Shown: piece after piece, positions 27,289-40,200 of the stretch
Layout of the letters: each line of letters begins with the position of its first letter
Numbering within the stretch: the stretch's first letter is position 1
Made by a program: the position numbers and the translations under genes
Source of the DNA: Nymphaea colorata
Lineage: Eukaryota; Streptophyta; Magnoliopsida; Nymphaeales; Nymphaeaceae
Length of the DNA: 64,000 nucleotides
Direction of reading: 5' to 3'
Assembly (NCBI RefSeq): GCF_008831285.2
Contig: NC_045139.1
Location: forward strand, 17,466,354 to 17,530,353
Notes under the pieces: model-generated
Told to the model about the DNA's origin: nothing
Seen by the model: only the letters and a program-made list of their open reading frames with translations
Database searches by the model: none

Positions 27289-30200
27289 TAAAAAGGTTTC
27301 GTTTTTACTTAATTGGGGGTATTTTAGTCATTTATATATTAATATGCACAAAAACTTAGCAAAGAGGTGTACAGATAATCAGCATGTGTGTGTGTTTGAT
27401 CGGTCTCCTTTAACGTTCTTTTGGTTGAAGGGGAAGGGATGGATTGAACAATTCCTCTTTTGTTTGGTTGACTAATTAGAAAAAAGGAAAATAGAAAAAG
27501 TTTGTTTAGCTACGAGAGGAGAGAAAGGAAATGAGAGTGCAATGGGAGAGAAAGAAAATGATAATGTAGTGTAAATCCAATCTCTCCAAAATTGAAAGGA
27601 TTGAGAAGAAAAGAAAAAAAAAGAGAGAGATTGAACATTCTATTCCTTTCCCTTCCTTTTTCTTTTCTTTTCCTTCCTCAATTTCCTTCCAACTAAACAT
27701 GGCGTAAGATATGTTGGTATTCAAAGAAAAACACAAATTTCATTTTTATCCTTCTAAAAGAGATGTTTTTCCCTTTTTGAAAGGGGCAATTTGGTCATTT
27801 TGGCCACGAAACATGTTCAGCGCCCGAACATATAACCCACTCTGCATTCTTGCTTGTTTATACTCATTCCATTGGCGCACCAAGGTTAGATACTGACTGA
27901 GACTAAAAAAAGAAAAAACTGTGGTTGGAATGACAGAACAATTGCCTTCCAACAGGGGCAACAGCACTTACTGAATTATTGCAACACTGACAAACATTCG
28001 CTTATAAGCCTCTTCTTTTTCAGCAGTCGAAACAAAATTAGGCCAAGAAGAGTTGACAAGTTGGACCCGTTCAGTGATTTAGTAACAAATTGAACACAGT
28101 GGTTTCGTGTCATTTTCTACCAATTGATGGGATGCCATGAACTCAAAATTCAAAGAAAAGGCCGCTTGACTAGGTCCAAGGCTACAAGTATTTCCAGGTC
28201 AGTGAAGGATTCAACCAATTAGAGGCCTACATGTGTGTTCATATAATTGCACAAACATAACACAATGCAACAAATTTTGAAGTACCCGTGAGACATAGCT
28301 TTTTAACGGTTCGATCTTTAGAATACTGTTCTATTGGAGACTAATTTCTTATACAGCTGGCTTCGTGCAGGATGCAAAAGCAACCTTCTGGTCATCAAAG
28401 AACGGGACGTGCAGAACGTGCAAACCTCTTTAAAGTTGTTGTGATTGATTGCCTCGGATCTTGACCGACCCAGATCTGTTCTGGTGTAGGTTCTATGCTA
28501 ATATCTTGCCCTCAAGCCCGAAGAACTGAGATTTTCAAAATAGTGCAGTTTTCAAGTGATTTCGTAATAAAATGGTAAAAGGATGAACCTGAAGTGTTGA
28601 AGTTGAAGACCTGAGGTCAAGTTTAGGTCCGTTATTTTGTTACTTGAACTTTCTTTTGGTACTGTTTTTCCTAATGTTTTTATGGTATTTCTTTTTAGGG
28701 TTCCAATTTCAAATTGGAGAGAGATCTAGATAGTTGTTGACCCCCAAACACTCAACTCGAGTGTTGGGGCGGGCCCGAACACATAACTAGGAGCAACGAA
28801 GGCTGGTCACGCTGCCAGAGTCTGGCGATCTTGGACGTTTGGACGACTCTTAAGATGAACGTCATATTCCCTTTCATCCTTTTATTTGCATTGTTGAATG
28901 AACTGATCAGGTCACAAACCGAACATCGACTGTAGCTCACCTGACTCGTCCAGCCTACACAAAATTTCATTTAGTGGAGCATAGAATTGCAGAATTTAAC
29001 CAACAGATCAATTGTGTTCAGTAGGACAAGATTCACATTCGGTGCTAAAAATCAATTCTTCCTGGTTGCACTATGTGCCTTTTCATGTTTTTTTTGGTGA
29101 GTAAGAGGAGTATTTCATACTACCACCCAACACAACAAGAAGCCGAAGGCCCCACTCTTTCGCCATCCCCCAGAATACCCATTTTTTACAGCTGGTTCTC
29201 CTTGTCTACATGAAGCTCATGGCTTAAGTAGCAGAGGAAACATAGGCCAATGCTACTAATAGAGCGACAGAGAAGGTGAAGGTGAAGGTGAAGGAGTGGA
29301 GAAGGAAGCAGGAGACGGGGGCATGTGGGGAGCACGAACTTGAGTAGCAAGGGAAGTGAAGAGGAAGCACATGCAAAGTCCAGGTTTACAAGGGACTGTG
29401 ACTCTTGTTTAAGGGGCAGTTTGCCAAGAAAGTTACTTTCGTTTACGGTGAAGGCTTTCCTCTTGGGTTCCGGATTTTCTTTTACATGGTCTGAGAGGTG
29501 CTTCCGAATCGTATCATGTAACCTTTGATTTCAGTTTCATGGCTGCTTTCCCGGCCCTAGAAGTTCAATTAAATAAATTCAAGTAAAAAGGTAGCAGTAG
29601 TGGATTTTGTTCATTTCGTTTGTTCATAATTGAAGTAGCTAGGATGGAGCTTTCTTTGCTGCCATAGCCCAACTTGTAACTGTGCTGAATTGAATAGGAA
29701 TCAATTCTTTAAAAGATCCTGCTTATCCTGCTTTGGTGCTTTGGATGGTCGTCCAAGATCTTTTTGGTGACACATATTGAAGGAATATCTATATGACCAA
29801 AGCAGCAGCAAGGAACCAGAAAAGTGTACAGAAAAGATAATTATCTTCTATTATCTTAGTATTAGCTAGTAGTCCCTTTCACTAGTAGAGCTAGGTGTAG
29901 GCTTGTGTTGGCAGTTGCCAATGCAGACCCACATAATTTATTCTATTGCATATTAACTCTTACACATAGGTTGATTTATTACATATTGATGCTCATTAAA
30001 GTTAACATTTTTTATATTAACACAAACTTTCTGGCCCCACCTTAGGTCGTCTCTTCCGTGAAGAACTGCGGGCCAGTTCCATAGATGGTCCATTAGTTCA
30101 GTAAACAAGTTTTGTTCTAAGGACTCAAAAACCACTGTCGCCAAGGGTGCTTGAATGTGCTGCAGGGAGTTCGGATCCAATGGTTTGCATGCTACATTTC

Positions 30201-30343
30201 ACCTTTCACAGATGAGAGTTCATGGATCCTCTACTTGAATTCACAAAAGCCCCTAAGAACTCTGCAACTCCTCCACTAACCAGCAAGAGAAGGGGAAGGG
30301 ATAGACAGCTTTGGATCTTAGATTATGGCATTTCAATACCTAT

Positions 30344-30470
30344 GGGCCCATTTGGCAAAGAGAACAGTTTATTCATGAAACCGTTTAACAAGTGTATCAT
30401 GATATCTGTTTCAATTTTTGAGGCATATTCATAAAACAATTTCAAACGGTTCTCATTGCCCAACAGTCCC
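30344..30470. mobile_element. short MITE-like element with terminal inverted repeats
   Basis: The left end GGGCCCATTTGGCAAAGAGA and the reverse complement of the right end (GGGACTGTTGGGCAATGAGA) match at most positions and continue inward (AACAG/AACCG, then TTTATTCATGAA versus TTTTATGAATA). The 127-base element has no coding capacity. Flanks TAT and TAA are near-matches to a 3-base target duplication of Tourist type, so the family is only suggested. Confidence 0.5.
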
Positions 30471-32111
30471 TAATGACCTTTCTCTCTTCTCGGACTTCAG
30501 ACTATCTAACTGCAGGATCAGCTAATGCTTGGTCGCGGATTGATCCCAGTTTAATTCGTGCACCAGTTTGTCATGGTGGGGAGTTTGGCCACGTACATAG
30601 CTTTCAAGATCCATGGACCTCATAACATGGAAGCACTGAAACTAGACTTTGAGAGGTCGTTTGATTGCTGAACTGAACATCCCCTTCCGAATTGTTTTTG
30701 AAACAAAGTATTCCTTTCCAGCAGAATGGTTTCCCTGGAGAACACTTTGTGTTATTGTCGTCCTCTGTTTGATTGGTCATGTACCAGAAGAGACACTGGT
30801 GTTTGAGGGAGCACCAGCATTTCTGCCATCAACCGACTCCTGAGGGTCCTCCCTCAGGAACATTACTTGGACATGCCAAGATCAAGATGTGGAGTCGAAA
30901 TCACATCAAGCTTCCATGCCACGTGATTCTCAAACCTGAGGTGCTCTAAAATGAACTCCAGTCAATTGCATCCTTCAATTACTTTCTTGTACTGCTTGTA
31001 TATATAAACAACCATGGCTCGAGAAAATAATATCTTTCTCACTCGAACGAGTGACTGGTGAAACAGAAATGCAAGCCAAAACATGAAGAAAAAAAATGCA
31101 TGCTCCATAGATCCTTGTTTTGGTACATTTATATTTATTTCTTGTGGATGGTATCCAGAAATACTGTTCTTAAATGCATGTAGATGTAGACCATAGACAG
31201 AAACATATTGTTGTGCGCCAGATACGAGATGTCCTAAAACAAAAATTTAGAGACAAACTTCTGTAGATGCTCTATGCAACCTTGCAGATTACGGCTTGCG
31301 CATGGAGGTGAGTCGACCAACTGGTGATTCAGCTAAAGGCTGGCTTCCGAAGAGCTCAGTCCAAGCTCATAAGAATAACTTCGCTAACAGAATATTGTTG
31401 GAGCTTGGCCTACTTCGTAGGTTGAAAGTCAGTGCACGCTACGTGTTTCATGTGCAAATGAAGATGTCTGAGCTCATGGTCTACCATGTTTAGTTTTCAG
31501 ACAATGCAATTTTGCTGGAAAGAAGTTGGGTTGAGATTCAGTGAATAAGCTTCGAGTTGAATTTGATTATTTTCAGGGTTGAACATGAACTGAGCTCATT
31601 TAGCTTAACGTTTTACGAGGTTGAGTTAGATTACTTTAAAAAAAGTTAATCATACACATTTTTAATGCTTTAGACTACTAATTCACAGAAGATTGCCTAT
31701 GGGATCTTTATCTGCAGCTTTTTACAGAAATAGAATAACTCTGCAATGCGTGACAAATACAGCAAAAGCTGGGCATTCGGTAGGAGGACGTGAAAAGGTT
31801 ACATGCCAACGCATTGGACAATAGCTAGCAATCCACAATCAGATTTCTGAATCATAAGAAAAGACACACTTGATCAAATGGAAGAGCAAGAAGGCTACAT
31901 TATTGGAAGGTCATATACTAATACAACGGAAATAGTACTTGATTTTACAGAAGCACTAAGATACAGTAGGATCCCACGAAAATATTTAATATACTTGCTG
32001 CTTCATAATTGGAGACTAATAAGAACATAATCTGACAGATTCCAGGAGATAAGCTAAAAGCGTCCATAGGACTGTGCTTACAATCCACCGGGGTTCAGGT
32101 TCCCCGTTTGG

Positions 32112-33818
32112 CTAGAAGAAGTTGCTTGATAACATGGTTTGTAAGGGAAATGATCCTCCCGTTGGATCAGACACTGACTGAGGAAACCTTTCTGCCATAC
32201 TTGATCTACCAAGACAGTTGTTCTTATTTGTGTCCCCACTAAAGCCAATGATGGTAGGAGCCGCATTATTTCCAATCAGGCCACCCCTTTCATACCTTGA
32301 GTTGCCATTTACATTTCCAGTAGTATATACTGGAGCAGCCACTCCTTGCTCAGTTCCAGCAGCACTTGGAGGCAGGTTATTTACTGCTTTCCCACTATTC
32401 TTCACTTTTTCTGGCTTCCCGCCTTCATCTGAATGTGAAGATCCTTTAGTTTCATGCAGAGGAAGGGCAGGCGTGTGGCCTTGGAACAGAGCAACATGAC
32501 CGAACAACTTGTCCTTCCTAGAGAAAGTTGTTCCACATGAGCACTGCCACTTATCCTGCCCACAGTGCTTCTCATGCGTTTTTAGATCTGCAATCACAGA
32601 AAATTTCTTCACATTGCACCTACTGCAGGTGTAGCTCTTATCGCAGTGGCTTCTCTTGTAGTGATTCTTCACACAAAGGATGGTCTTCAGTGGCTGGAAC
32701 TTTTTGTGCTTTTGGTTTCTCTTACATCCTTCAAAAGGACATGAGTACCTCTTTAAGTGACCGCTGTCCAGTTTTGAATCCTTGTTCGGCTTTGCCAGGG
32801 CTTCTGGAGTTTTATATTCATCGCCATGCCCGCGCATATGCATCCGGAGATTAGCGTCTCGCTTGAATCCCTTGCCACATATTGTGCAGAAGTGGGTATG
32901 TGGAGCAAGAATCTCATCTTTTTCCAACTCCAGCAGCTCATATGTACCAGGTGCAAGGTTCTCTTCCTCCCCATCCTCATCCTCATCTTTAATTGCTCCA
33001 TGCAATTCCAAATCTCCACCTGAAACATTCTCAGATTCATTGACACGAGGCATTGACGACTCAGATTGGTTGGAACCCGGCTGCTTAACTTCATCATCAA
33101 ATGCCATCTTCACGTCACCCTGGGCTGTAGATATCGCTGCAGGAAGTCCAATCTCCGATGGCGTTCCCAGTATGTTGCCGGGAAAATCTTCGTCCTGAAA
33201 TCGACTAAAATCGATCGACATATTCCCCAATTTGATATCACCATCGGCCTCCAAGACGTCATCCATCTGCTGCAAATTGCCCATCACGTCAATCCCACTA
33301 ACCCCAGCTACTTGAGCAAACAAAGACTCGTCCCCGAATCCAGATCCCACAACGCCCTGACCGAGCTGCTGTCCCGCCGGAATCAACCGTCCAGCCGCCG
33401 ACAGCAATTGAGCTATGATCGAGGCAATATCAGCCCTAATCATCTGCTGCCTCGTCAAGGACCTATCCATCCCACAATTCTCTTCGATCATGGAACTCAC
33501 CACACCTTGAAGATCATGAACCTTCTGCTCAAGAAAAACCAGATTATTGAGCAAGGCCCTGGGGTTGCCATCAGCATAAGGCAGCAACGAAACTGCTTTC
33601 GGATCAACCCCACCACCCAAAGAGCAATCGTCCAACCCTAACCCTAACTGGAACCTAAGGTTAGACAAGGCTATATCCTGAGCCTTCTGGAAGCCATAAC
33701 TGCTTTGGAAATTCCCAAACACCGGTAAACCATCTTGCCCCAATATCCTAAATTTCGAATACCCATCATCCGGATCCGAAGGAACCTCGCGCTCGGAGAA
33801 ATTGCCTTGACTATCCAT
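32112..33818 (-). CDS. STOP1: STOP1-like C2H2 zinc-finger transcription factor
   Basis: The minus strand encodes 568 residues in one exon, longer than Arabidopsis STOP1 (499). The family is a nuclear regulator of proton and aluminium tolerance that activates malate transporter and related genes. Four zinc fingers occupy roughly residues 305-450: FCTICGKGF...H..H, a long second finger (CPFEGCKRN...H...H), a CCHC-type third finger (CSRCNVKKF...H..HC) and CSCGTTFSRKDKLFGHVALF. A helical segment RQQMIRADIASIIAQLLSAA lies near residue 130, and an acidic stretch DEDEDGEEEN precedes the fingers. The ATG at 33818 is the first in frame; the upstream frame lacks another ATG. The C-terminal 110 residues are Ser/Gly/Asn-rich. 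It faces a short plus-strand ORF 360 bases away. STOP1 against STOP2 cannot be settled without a tree. Confidence 0.93.
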   Translation of the reverse strand: MDSQGNFSEREVPSDPDDGYSKFRILGQDGLPVFGNFQSSYGFQKAQDIALSNLRFQLGLGLDDCSLGGGVDPKAVSLLPYADGNPRALLNNLVFLEQKVHDLQGVVSSMIEENCGMDRSLTRQQMIRADIASIIAQLLSAAGRLIPAGQQLGQGVVGSGFGDESLFAQVAGVSGIDVMGNLQQMDDVLEADGDIKLGNMSIDFSRFQDEDFPGNILGTPSEIGLPAAISTAQGDVKMAFDDEVKQPGSNQSESSMPRVNESENVSGGDLELHGAIKDEDEDGEEENLAPGTYELLELEKDEILAPHTHFCTICGKGFKRDANLRMHMRGHGDEYKTPEALAKPNKDSKLDSGHLKRYSCPFEGCKRNQKHKKFQPLKTILCVKNHYKRSHCDKSYTCSRCNVKKFSVIADLKTHEKHCGQDKWQCSCGTTFSRKDKLFGHVALFQGHTPALPLHETKGSSHSDEGGKPEKVKNSGKAVNNLPPSAAGTEQGVAAPVYTTGNVNGNSRYERGGLIGNNAAPTIIGFSGDTNKNNCLGRSSMAERFPQSVSDPTGGSFPLQTMLSSNFF

Positions 33819-34179
33819 CCCTAAATCTCGAACCCCCAATCCTCGAATCACTACCTACAACCACGGTAGATCCTCCAAGTCCCCTTTAGAGAAGAACACG
33901 GAGGAGAAGGCGAATACAACGAAGAGCCCTAAAAAGCAAGCATCGAAATGCAAAAGGGAGATCGGAAGAAAAGGATGAATTCTTAGGGGAAAGGGATGAA
34001 ATTCAAGATTCCAGAACTCTATAATTGAGCCATAATTGCACAAGATAGGGGAGGAAAAAGAAGGGAAAGGGCTCAGGTCGATCCGAAGATGGTGTTCACA
34101 AACTTTTGCTACTAATAGATTTATGATTTTTTCCCACTTTATCCAGATTTTGAGAGAAAAAACTAAAAAAAATAGGAAG
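33819..34179. promoter_or_regulatory. shared head-to-head upstream region (STOP1-like / short ORF)
   Basis: Only 361 bases separate the two divergent ATGs, so any promoter here would have to serve both, or one ORF is not a real gene. The region is A-rich on the plus strand and no clear TATA box was recognised. Confidence 0.35.
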
Positions 34180-34488
34180 ATGGCGTCGTCAACAACGTCA
34201 TCAGAAGAGAGCAGTTTGACTCTGCTTCTTTCTCACGTGGGATCTGCAACGACCACACGCGCGAAAGCACCCAAAACAAAACGCGTGAGATTGTCGCCTG
34301 CCGTCGTCGACGAAGCGTCGCCTAGACCGCATCGCCACGCAGAGACGGGAACCGAATCGGTAACAGAACCGGAATCAACCGAGTGCCTCGAACCGGAATT
34401 CGGAGCAGACGAGCTGTCAGTCCTCCTGACTAATTCGGCTGCTGGAAAAGACAAGAAATACTTTTTCGCAAACAAGGAAGAGACATAA
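34180..34488 (+). CDS. uncharacterised 102-residue ORF
   Basis: An ATG preceded by AAATAGGAAG opens 102 codons to a TAA. The product starts MASSTTSSEESSLTLLLSHV, is basic in the middle (KAPKTKRVRLS) and acidic toward the end (ESTECLEPEFGADELS), and finishes KKYFFANKEET. No domain, signal peptide or membrane segment was recognised. Its GC content is higher than the flanks, in keeping with coding sequence, but it could also be a leader or first exon of a longer transcript. Placement head to head with the STOP1-like gene is the only context. Confidence 0.35.
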   Translation: MASSTTSSEESSLTLLLSHVGSATTTRAKAPKTKRVRLSPAVVDEASPRPHRHAETGTESVTEPESTECLEPEFGADELSVLLTNSAAGKDKKYFFANKEET

Positions 34489-35192
34489 CTCAGCGAGTCC
34501 CACCTCTAAAAGCAAAGTAAAATTAAAAAAAAAAAACAAAGGAAAGTTGCTTCTCATCCTTTACATGGCGTTTTGTGAGGGGGGTTGGAACTCGCCATGC
34601 ACATCACCCTTCCCTTTTGTTCGATAGCTCGCACATATATTTATGTTTTACATTTTTATTTTCAAAAATTCGTTTAAAAAAAAAAAAAAAAAAAACGATG
34701 TAGGTAAACGCATTGCTAGCTCTTATATCATATCGTAAATAATGAATCACAACATTTTAGTTCTTTATAAGTGTCGACACAGTTGCAAAATGCGAAAGAA
34801 ATGAAGGTAGAAAAGACTTTGGGCCTCTATGGGATAATGGGTTTATTAAACTCCTATTCTATTTATGTTTATCTAAAAAGAGACGCTGATCGAGACCCAA
34901 CAGCTGTGATAATAATAATAAAATAACAACACAAAAGTTTGGACGAACCGCTTTCAATTGAAATATTCTTGACCACTCGTTATTTTACATGCCACGGGCC
35001 ATGGCGCTGAGCTCAGACCCTAGCCAAATGAGGCAACCATGCACTGAGGATGGCTTGATTTATGCTCGGAATATGCAGCTGTTGGACGCATTAAAAATAA
35101 CCTAACTTTCGATTCAATTTGCATGGACGATTAGGAGAAAAGGAAAAATGAAAATTTAATCACCCAAGTAGAAATTCATATTGCCTTAAAGG

Positions 35193-35270
35193 TCATAACA
35201 CAATCATTCACATTCAACAAGTTCAAAGTTCATAACACAATCATTCACATTCAACAAGTTCAAAGTTCAT
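35193..35270. repeat. 37-base tandem repeat, two exact copies
   Basis: Copies at 35193-35229 and 35230-35266 are identical, built around ACACAATCATTCACATTC. Confidence 0.95.
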
Positions 35271-35470
35271 ATCATGTGGTTGTTGTCACACAACCATGCA
35301 TTACTCCTCTTGCTGTTTGCAAAAGGGGGCAATCGTGATACTTTTTACCATATGTCTACCTTGATTCGATGAAGCATAAAGGTACGACCTGACCTTGAGA
35401 CAGTTTTCCTTAAATAAACATTAAAAAATTCGTAACTTTTTCTTGTTATTTCAATTGTCAAGGTAGAAAA

Positions 35471-35520
35471 AAAAAGGTCTCAATAATTCTTGATGAAAAA
35501 GGTCTCAATAATTCTTGATG
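35471..35520. repeat. 25-base tandem repeat, two exact copies
   Basis: Copies at 35471-35495 and 35496-35520 are identical, built around GGTCTCAATAATTCTTG. Confidence 0.95.
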
Positions 35521-37209
35521 GGTCTTACCCATTTTTCATATATCAATCAGAAATCAAACCCAAGGTTCCAATTTTGTACATAAAACTCCAGTTGAAAAAT
35601 TCAGTTAAACCCACTATTTAATTTTGTATTAAATGTATAAGGTCAACGATATTGAATTTTTCGTGTTTGAGAAAAAGGGAAATTAATCCATAATATATTC
35701 GTTTGGGAGAAATAAATTGGCGCTATCAAGCCAGCTCACACTCGTCTTGGTAAGACCAGATCGCGACCGGTAAAGCTCGGGTTGGCTATCTGTCGAAACC
35801 AGCTGTAAATATCTGATTGGGTTAAGCATAATTTACAATGACAGTGTATCAAACCGGCCCGTGTTGGCCGGTATATATATAAAACTAATCATTCCCTACA
35901 GAGGGTTTTTATGCGCTTTTTCATCAAAGAAATTAGAAAAATTAAACAATAACAACCAACAGGTACCCAAAAAAAAAACATTAATTTTTTTTTTTAATTC
36001 GCATAAGAAACAGGATACTTGATTAATTCTCATTTGGACAACTCAAAATCAAGAAGCATGAAAAAGAATGACTTTTGTGAGTGGGAAGACTGTGATAACA
36101 ATGCTGCGAGAAAACTCAGAACTGATACATGAGCCGGACCAGTATTGGAGTCATGCTCTGAACTACCAACATAATCAAAGCAAAACTATAAATCGAAAAT
36201 TAAAAAAAAAAACAAAAATTAAGCCTTAAAAAAAGTTTTATTTTTAATAAAAGAATTATGCGTTGTATCGCCCGATACAGGGGCGATACAGATTACAGTC
36301 TAAAACATTTCTGAATTATGTTTAAGTAACAAGAGATGCACTTTTCTGTTCTAAAAAATGCTCACCAAAAATAGTTAGTGCAATGTCAAATTCTGGTTTT
36401 AAAAAGTTAAAACACCAATCTTCGGTACATTGACCCTGATAAATCCATAAAGTGCAGTTTATTTTAATCAAAAGAACATGCAAAGGCTTGGCTTAGCTTG
36501 TTAAAGAAAACAGAATCTTGAAAAAGGTAATGAAATCTAAACCTACCGAAAAGCAAGCTGGAACCAACTCATTTATATGCTAAGCAAAACTGTTTCAAAC
36601 CTGTAAATGCCAAGTTGGGTACTAAAGAATTATTGTTCAAATAACAAACGTACACCAGCTGCAAGTCAAGCCGAACGGTTGGCCGGATTCAGCTTGCTCA
36701 ACCTTCAGTTTGAGGAAAAACTTTTCTAGCCAAACAAAAACTTACCCATCGGGTAGGCCGTAATGTTTCATAGCATCAGCTACACCTGGTAAACAAACTT
36801 TCACACAAACGTGAAAGCTACATATGGAAACCAATTTATAAGGAAAGCCTAATTCACAAATTGGCAAAAAAAATTACCCCAATATTTTTCCATCACTTCG
36901 ATAGAAATCATCTTGTAGCTACTAGTAGAAAGTCACCAAAATGTGATGACTCCCATGAGAATCATTTGTTTGGAACAGATGCCTATGTCATATATTTATG
37001 TGTGCCCGTGTGTTTGTGTCAAGTTTGTTTTTTAATCTACATCCAAAAGTTTCCAAGGTTGTTATGTACTTTACGATATAAATTCTCATAGCCCATGAAT
37101 GATTTGTTTTCTCATGTAACTTTCCTGTGAAAATCAATCACATTTTTCAAAAATACCCACAAAAGTGAGATTCATAAGCTCATCAGTAACACACTTTGTA
37201 CAATATAAC

Positions 37210-40200
37210 TCATTTGGAAGAACCTTCTGGAACCATTTCTGAAGAAAAGTGACAATCAATCTGCTTTCTACCAGTAGAGAAAGGCTTCAGAGTTGATCTC
37301 AGTGACTCAGGCCCTTCTACATTAATACGCTTACACAAAGCATCACAGTTGCTTAACACTTCAGTTAGCCTTCCTTTCAGCTCACCAACCTCTACTTGCA
37401 ACTGGTGCACTACAGGAAAGTTTGTAGCCCAAATAAGGACCAAAAAAAAAAAAAAAATTGAAAACCAAAAATTTTCATCAACCACGAGCTAGGGTTGAAC
37501 AAAGAACCAGGACTAGCTTCAAGTGTCGCGCATGACAGCATTGATAAACTACTTTTTGGTTTCAAGCACCAAAATCACTCAAGCCTGAGCCATGAGTTCT
37601 ATGGCCATGCCAACCCCCTAGTCTCAAAAACAATAAAAGGGCATAATGCAAGGGCCCATACCATTTGATAAGTGTTGTGCAGTTGTCCTCATAGCTGATA
37701 ATGAATAATTGAACCTCTGTAAGAGTTTGATGGCCAATGCATCTGCAATCTCAATTTTGCTTTCCAACTCTTCCTGCCATGATGAAAAGCATTTGAGAAA
37801 CAGAAAATAGCTACATGTTCTTGCAGGTGCAAACCAAAAAGTTAATGAACATCCCAGAACAAGAAAAGAGCAAGCATCCTCTTACAATATCAACCCAGAG
37901 ATTCATTCGACGCCTATCACGCAAGGCAGATAAAGAAGCAAAATCCATTCCTGTTGAAAGGTCTTTCTCATGATATTCCCCTACACTTACTCCTCTCCCA
38001 CAAAGTCCTATTGCCTCTTCGATGATGCTAAAACTATGTTGGAAACCTACCCTTAACATCAAAATAATTTTCAAAAATTATTTTAGGTTAAAATTAGGAC
38101 TTTAACATAGTTTGAGTGTCAGTTAAACAGGCTGCTAATCTTCAGGGTTCTAAAGAAACTAGGTTCTAGAAATTCATATCCTGAAGATTTAGAACACTGC
38201 ACTCATCACCTGAAGACGAAAAATCATTTCATATACTGAAACAATTCCACATCCTTCACTGAGAGAAATGGAACCATGATGGTGTTATCGCACCCAACTC
38301 ACCTTTGTCAATTTGTGATATCTAAGTTATGGAATCCACTCGTATCTGAACCATCAGAGTGCCACAAAAATTTAATAAAAAAGGACAAATTTTATTATTA
38401 ATCTTTACCTTTGATTTGGAAATTACCAGCAACAGTTTTGGTCATATCTAAGCTTTGTGGCTTCATACCTACTTCTCCAGCTTCAAAGGTTCATGCAGTT
38501 CCAACTAGAAAGGCAATAAACTCCCTATTAACCATTTAATCATTTCAGTGAGCTGTTGCATGGAAACAGAATGCGATTAATCCTTTTAGGTTTCTCCCAG
38601 TCACAATTATAAACAAGAAGGATGTCTCCATCAGTATTATGACTCTGTGAGACTATACCTTGCCATCCTTCAGGAAGCATGTTTATTGCCTTTTCAGCAA
38701 TGCATTCCATCAAAAGTCTGTGTGAGGAAGATCCAGAGGGTTTGGCTTACTGGAGCAGGCTGTGGCTGTCAAATTAGCAGTCATCATTCAAGCTTTATAG
38801 GTGCCTGAATCTGCATGTACTCCTGGGATCCCAGAGGACCACCACTGCTCCTGTGAGGGTTCTGGTTGAGGGTTTCCACGGATAATGCATTCTGGCACCA
38901 GTTGTCCCCTCACACCCAGAGGACCACCACTGCTCTCTATATCACAGGGATAATGCATTCTGGCACCAGTTGTCCCCTAACAATAGAAATTACATTAGGG
39001 GGCATTCGATTACCAGGAATCATTGGAATGTCAGAATCAAAATTCCATTTTTTGAAGAAATAGGAATTATATGATCAAACACTGAATACCAAGCCTTCTC
39101 CCCTCACACCCATCTTCTTCCTTGCACGAAAAAAATCCTCTCCCCGTGAAGTTGCTCGCTTCTCCTTCATCTAGCAGGTAGCACCATTGCAGCTCTCTAC
39201 GTCTCCATGCCTAACGCCTACACCACCATGTCCTTGTCGGACTGGCCATCCACCTGCCGGAGTTCACAGCTCTGGCGCCAGAGAAGCACAAGAACACCTA
39301 CGCCAGCATGATGTACATGGGCACTCCAAGGGACTATGAGTTCTACATCTGCGTGTCCAGCTCCACTCCCCCACCTGCCTGAAAATCGATGCCGATCTTG
39401 TGGTCATCACCTTTAAGGATGTGCCTCAGAAATCTCTGCCATCTAAGCTTCAACCCTAATCATCCCTTTCCCCTTTCTTCTCATTCTGTTATGGCGGAGC
39501 CAAGATCTTAGTTTTGGCTGGAAATGCAGGGAGAATGAGGATGGCGTGAGGGTGGGAAGCATGGTTAACGTCGAAAATCCTTAGAGGAATCAAGCTAATT
39601 TCGACAAGTGATTCATGCTCACTCTGAACAAGCTCTGTGCTTGGAGTTTGGTTGAATGTGACCGAGTTGTGATGCTGGATTCTGACAATTGGTCTTTGGA
39701 CAAAACTGATGCGCTCTTCTGGTGTGAGCAATTCTGCGCCGTGTTCATCAATCCCTGTATTTTTCACACTGGCCTCTTTGTTTTGCAGGTTGGTGATTTT
39801 CTTTCATTTTCTATCAATTTTTGTTGAATGGGTGTCGTCTTTTTCTGGGGTTTTTAAATCAAACATGGTATTTCAGTTCTGGAATCAAGATTCCAGGTTA
39901 TCAAACACACATAAAAATTGGAATTGGATGAAATTGGAATGAAAATTCCAATTCCAGTTTTAGGTTGAACTTTGATTCAAGCATCAAAGTTGTAGACTGA
40001 CCAAACGCCCCCTTAGGGACTCAATAAAATCTTGTTACCGTATCTTTAGGCGTATCCCTATGCCAGAACTACATCTATACTCAGGGAGTTCACATGTTTT
40101 CTAATCCTTTCTCTTGCCAGAAGAAAAATCATAACACAATTTACTACAACATTTTAGAGTGCTAAAGAATCCATTCTTCAATTCAGGTGCACATGTCAAA

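Larger units (their letters stand above)
23310..32050. other. gene desert between GMD and the STOP1-like gene
   Basis: Apart from probable 3' UTR of both flanking genes, no intact gene is supported. Contents include a decayed LINE relic (25254-25800), a pair of related direct repeats sharing CCCATCAAAGATTTGGATTT (26452 and 26594), a (TA)n tract (27265-27288), a purine-rich block (27480-27680), a GAAGGT hexamer-like repeat (29270-29300) and a small MITE-like inverted repeat (30344-30470). Confidence 0.55.
34500..37190. other. intergenic, no gene seen
   Basis: AT-rich sequence with poly-A runs, two short tandem duplications (35193-35270 and 35471-35520) and no coding signal on either strand. 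The last few hundred bases are probably 3' UTR of the coiled-coil gene on the minus strand. Confidence 0.6.
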
